Shown: positions 59,651 to 64,000 of the stretch, in pieces
Position numbering within the stretch: position 1 is the stretch's first letter
Layout: each line of letters opens with the position of its first letter
Assembly (NCBI RefSeq): GCF_954871325.1
Contig: NC_088779.1
Location: forward strand, 4,528,846-4,592,845
Length of the DNA stretch: 64,000 nt
DNA from: Gordionus sp. m RMFG-2023
Taxonomy: Eukaryota > Nematomorpha > Gordioida > Chordodea > Parachordodidae
Direction of reading: 5' to 3'
Translations under genes and position numbers: made by a program
Notes under the pieces: model-generated
Databases searched by the model: none
Told to the model about the DNA's origin: nothing
The model's input: only the letters and a program-made list of their open reading frames with translations

Positions 59651-62490
59651 GTCCCTTACCACGATCATAAAAAAAATAGTTCGTTTCGCCTTAGAGAGAG
59701 AAATATAAATGACAGGCCGAGCCCAACGATTCAAAATCTCCACAGATACTAAATTCCATTTGTGGAGTTTGAAAAAAATAGAGATAATCTTTAATTCTAG
59801 AACATAATTTTAAATATAATTTGCCCGAAGATAGACCTAATACAGTGGGTCTGGTGTCGTCATCGTCAACTTTTTCTTATAGTAGTAAACCGGGCACCAT
59901 ATAAGATTTTGAGAGAATTTGAGGTGGAATATTACTACTTAGGATGATATTGATAATTTTTTAATGTAAATATTGCTTGATGGAATATTTGGCTTTATAA
60001 AATTTTCGAAATATATAGTTTTGATACTATCAAAGCCTTTTTAAATAATTGAATGGCTTTCATTCTTTCTGATAGGCATATTTTTTGATTCGATTAATTT
60101 TTATAATAGGTATGGAGAAAGCCACGAAGGTATTTATTTACCTTGTAGATTATATAAAGCAAAAATAATAATTATTTGTTGTATCTGACAATAATAATTA
60201 TTATTTTTTGTACTTGACAAAAATAAATTAAATATTTTCTAATTGGTTATCAATTATATTTTATAATTCAATTTATGCTTTAAAAAAATATTTACCTTCT
60301 AAATTGATCATAACATATTTTATTAATATTTTATATAGTAAACTTTAAAAAAATTATATATAAAATTATTTATTATATTTTATAAATTTATTCGCATTTT
60401 AACCACACACCCCATTTTAGACATTAAACCAAGTTTGCCCATAATTTAAAATATTACAGCTGGATAAGTCGAATTGGTAAACTATTCTCTTATTTATTAA
60501 GTCAAATCTGTCTATATTATAATAATTTTACATCACATATAATATGTATTATTTTAATAATTATGCCAGATTTGTGAAAAGTCTCTCTGGGGAAACTTGC
60601 TAAATTAGCTCATATTAAGACATAACATTCTTTTGATACTTTTAATGAAACTAAATTTGTAGTTCTTATTGATCAGACATATTTTTCTTTACAAGGTTTA
60701 ATAATTTTTTAAAAGTAAATATGATTCATATAATTTTATATGACACTAGATCATATATCAGATAATTTTTTATTACCATATTTTCAGATCTTCATATACA
60801 TTATGGTTTTCCTTTTATATTTACATTTTCTATTTTTTTCATAAGTTTGATGTCTACAATAAATTACAACCTTTGGATAATTTTATTAATTTAAAATCAA
60901 AAGTAGTTTGCTATTGTAAATCTTGATTAATAATTTGACCACAAATAAAAAAAGTAACATTAAATAAAATGAGACTTAAAATTGATTTTATTACAAAAAA
61001 ATCAAAGTCTAAGTTGATGAATTTATCTTCATTTAAAATCATATTAATCAATATTTTTTGGGCCTTGTTTATTAATCAATATTTTTTGGGCCTTGTTTAT
61101 TAAAACATCTATTGTGAGAAAAACTATTAAATAAATACTTTAATAATTAGGCCTGTAAACAAAAATTCAATATATTAAAAACAACCAAAAATATTATTTT
61201 TTAAATCTCATGGTGATTAAAATTTATTGTTAAAACCTCAATATTTTAACATTGTTAGTAATATAATAATTCTAAAAACAATTTTTTAGTTTTCCATGGT
61301 CATAGACTCAGCTTTGACATAGTTCAACCTCTTAATTGCCTGAATTGCATTCTCAATTTTAAGAGACTGATAAATTGTATTTAAAAGACAACACTATAAA
61401 TAGTGTTATTCATTTATAAATAAACTATTTAGTCTATCCTAAAAAAAGCTTGAATCCTCAATATTTATTTTTTTAAGTGATTACAATAAATTAATATATT
61501 AAAAATATTTAGTGATAAATTATATGTGGCTAGCCTATGACTTAATTTGTTATTTAATAATTATCTTTTATAAAATAGAAATTTAACTTTATTTTCTTTA
61601 ATTTTTGTTTTTTATTTCTATTTTAAATTTTTTTTTTCAAATTAAGGTCTAAATCAAAAATTATAATGAACTACAAACTGATACTAGAAACCAATATAAA
61701 TTTGTTTAAAAATAATCTAAATGAATTTAAACCTTTAAAAATAAAATATAAACTTAAAACTGAATAAAATTTAACTGTTATATGTATTGGCTTGATACTC
61801 TGGTTACAACATAAAAAAAATGATTATAGATTAAAATAGAAAATTGTCGATTAAATTAATTAATTTATACTGTTAAAGATAAACTAATAAATTTTAATAC
61901 ATTTTTATTGAATTAAATTAAATTTATATCTTGTGTATAAGAGTTAATAAATATTTTATGATATCCATTACCAGATCTGGTTGGGTAATTAAAAAATATT
62001 ATGATTTTGTACATTTCTATTATTTACTATTCATTTCTCAATTAAATTTTGGGTAACATGATAAATTCATAATTATTCATGCAAAATTTTATTTAAAATC
62101 TCTTGATTTCAATATAAATGTAAATTTTGCCCTAAAATCTTTTTTTGTAGAAATGAGCTTGTTGAATATAAAATAGGATTTTTGTTTTTAATATTAAAAA
62201 AATCTCCTCTTGGTCTATCTAAGTTTAACATAGAGTATGGGACTAGAACAAGAACCCCCCATGCCCAAATATCCAGGAACCAAAGCCATCTTTTAATTGA
62301 GGTTCTAGGCTCAGATGTCTCCATGGCCCAATAATTTTTTTTTTAACTTAGGCCTATGGTTATTTTGAAATTAAACCTTGACTCACAGTCTAAAATAAAT
62401 TTTAAACATTAGCTCGAACCCATCCTAGTATGCAAATTTTTCCCAAGCTTGGTCCAACCCACAAAAAATATATAATAATATTCATAATAC
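59651..62490. other. AT-rich spacer
   Basis: No gene seen. A 28-bp unit (ATTAATCAATATTTTTTGGG and on) is tandemly doubled at 61043-61101. Confidence 0.45.
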
Positions 62491-62496
62491 ACCAAT

Positions 62497-64000
62497 CAGG
62501 GTTGGGCAAATTTTCAGAAAATTGTATTTGGATACAGATACTTTATAAAATTTTGTATTTAAGATACAAGATACTAGATACTTTAGAAAAATTTCAATAA
62601 GATATTAGATACAAGATACTTGTATTTTTTTTAAAAAAAGTATCTAAGATACAAGATACTTTTAAAAAAACTTTAAATAGTCAAAATCAAAATGTATAAA
62701 GTTTTATTTTCTTATCTATAATATAAATTTATTAAAAAATATTTAAAATAAATTGTAGAAAATAACAAATTTATTATAAAAGATAATGCGATATTCCATT
62801 TAATAATTATATAATTAGTAAATAATAATAAATCAGCATCATATATCAGCATTATTTTTTAATATTATTAATTTTTCAAATGATTTATCGTTCAATCTTT
62901 GACGATTTGGTCTATTAACCATATTAGCAAAGCTAAATAACCTTTCGATGGGGGCTGAGAAGGGTAATATTGTGTTATATTTAATAAATATTTCTTTTAT
63001 ATATTTATAACTATTTAACATATTTATACTCCGCCTGTCATCTTTCATATAATTTAGGACCTCTATTTCAATATCATTTATTGAATTATTAGAATTGGAT
63101 GTGGTACTTTTAATGCAAAAGTAATCATCATCTTCATCAATTGAAGATTTTGTTGAAGTATTAATTTCAATATTATTTTAAAAAACAATTATAACTTCAT
63201 GTAATAACAAATCCTGAAGGTATTTTTTTTCTTTTTCATCATTAATCCAACGATTTTTAAAATAGGGATGAGAAATAGTTGCCAAAAATGCACTTTTAAA
63301 ATTGTTATCAAAATCATATATATTTTTAAATCTTTTATTTAAATAATTTTTTATGGCAATAGCTAATGGTTTGCAAAATTGTAGATTGGTTTGAATTAAA
63401 TTTTTAATTTTTTTTAACGACATTTAAAATTGGAGCTGATTCTCCATAATAGCAGTTGATTTCACTCTGTATTTTGTCAATCGCTATAGCCAATGGGGCC
63501 ATTATATTGCAATATTATTCTAAATATTGAATTTCAATATCTCTTAATTTAGGAAATTCTAATTTTTGACATATATTTAGGAAGTTCGCCTTGAAATTAT
63601 AATAAACTATGAAGACTATCATACAAACTATTCCATTTAGTGCAAGAAGGTGTAACTAATTGTTTTCCTAAAACTGCTTTGATAAGTTCTGCAGTTTTAG
63701 GCCTATTATTTGCATTCCATAGCTTAGTACATTTAGCTATTGCAGGATGATGAATTTTAGAAATGTTAGGAGAATCCTTAATAGCTCTCTCGACATCGTA
63801 TGGCACAAACAACGAATGTGTTGAGGCAATGTTATTGAGGCTTCTTTAGACCCTTAAATAAACAAATAAATAATTTTATTTGAATAAAATTTTTTACTAA
63901 ATTTACAATATCATAATAAATTTTAAAGAAGTATTAAATAATACTTTCAATGATTTCGAATTCTATACATTCATCATCATTGATGTCAAAGTCATTCTCT
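62497..64000 (-). mobile_element. hAT transposon, 3' part, runs off window
   Basis: The 3' end CAGGGTTGGGCAAATTTTC is a typical hAT terminus, followed by a subterminal cluster of AGATACAAGATAC repeats (62540-62665). Minus-strand transposase pieces are: NISKIHHPAIAKCTKLWNAN to LVTPSCTKWNSLYDSLHSLL (63597-63812), NLQFCKPLAIAIKNYLNKRF with SAFLATISHPYFKNRW (63178-63423), and the dimerisation domain YNTILPFSAPIERLFSFAN (62839-63048). Stops separate these pieces, so the copy is probably inactive; more N-terminal coding lies beyond 63,840. The 5' end and target duplication are outside the window. Confidence 0.87.

Overview
This is animal (metazoan) nuclear DNA: roughly three quarters A/T by eye, intron-rich, with two spliced genes on the + strand and a very high load of short transposons. 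The clearest taxonomic marker is a PBC-class TALE homeobox gene (extradenticle/Pbx), which points to an invertebrate metazoan. I cannot name the phylum. Almost no real gene here is a long open frame, so both genes were assembled by joining exons at GT/AG borders and checking that phases close.

Layout. 1-8,200: a Helitron helicase fossil followed directly by a ~136-bp minisatellite, a GC-rich island with two hairpins (2,400-2,540), several MITEs and a broken Ty3/gypsy reverse-transcriptase fossil. 8,257-17,996: the extradenticle/Pbx gene, nine exons, 410 residues, with the homeobox split by an intron. Its intron 4 holds a piggyBac element whose left end is an inverted copy of its own 3' end, with a hAT element inserted in it (perfect 8-bp target duplication). 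Its intron 8 holds another hAT derivative (1,138 bp, perfect 8-bp duplication). 18,000-21,390: AT-rich spacer.

22,162-28,458: an 8-exon gene (5' end not found) for a secreted modular protein: trypsin-like protease with an intact catalytic triad, a Pro/Thr/Ser linker, a C-type-lectin-like domain without the usual sugar-binding motifs, and a ~400-residue C-terminal region I do not recognise, possibly a beta-propeller. All eight exons join in phase. This is the most interesting object in the window.

28,500-62,500: no convincing complete gene. It is a mosaic of at least six short inverted-repeat families, called A/B, C, D, E, F and G here, many with target-site duplications and some nested. A/B carries hAT-like TAGTGTTGTTAAACGG ends. 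C carries AATGACATATAATA ends. E is GC-rich with CAGAGACCTGCAG ends. It also holds a ~425-bp (CCTTT)n satellite, a tRNA-like B box, a piggyBac-like MITE and one orphan exon candidate. 62,497-64,000: the 3' part of a hAT transposon that runs off the window.

The two genes show no functional link. Exon coordinates come from reading splice sites by eye; domain names come from motifs, with no database search.
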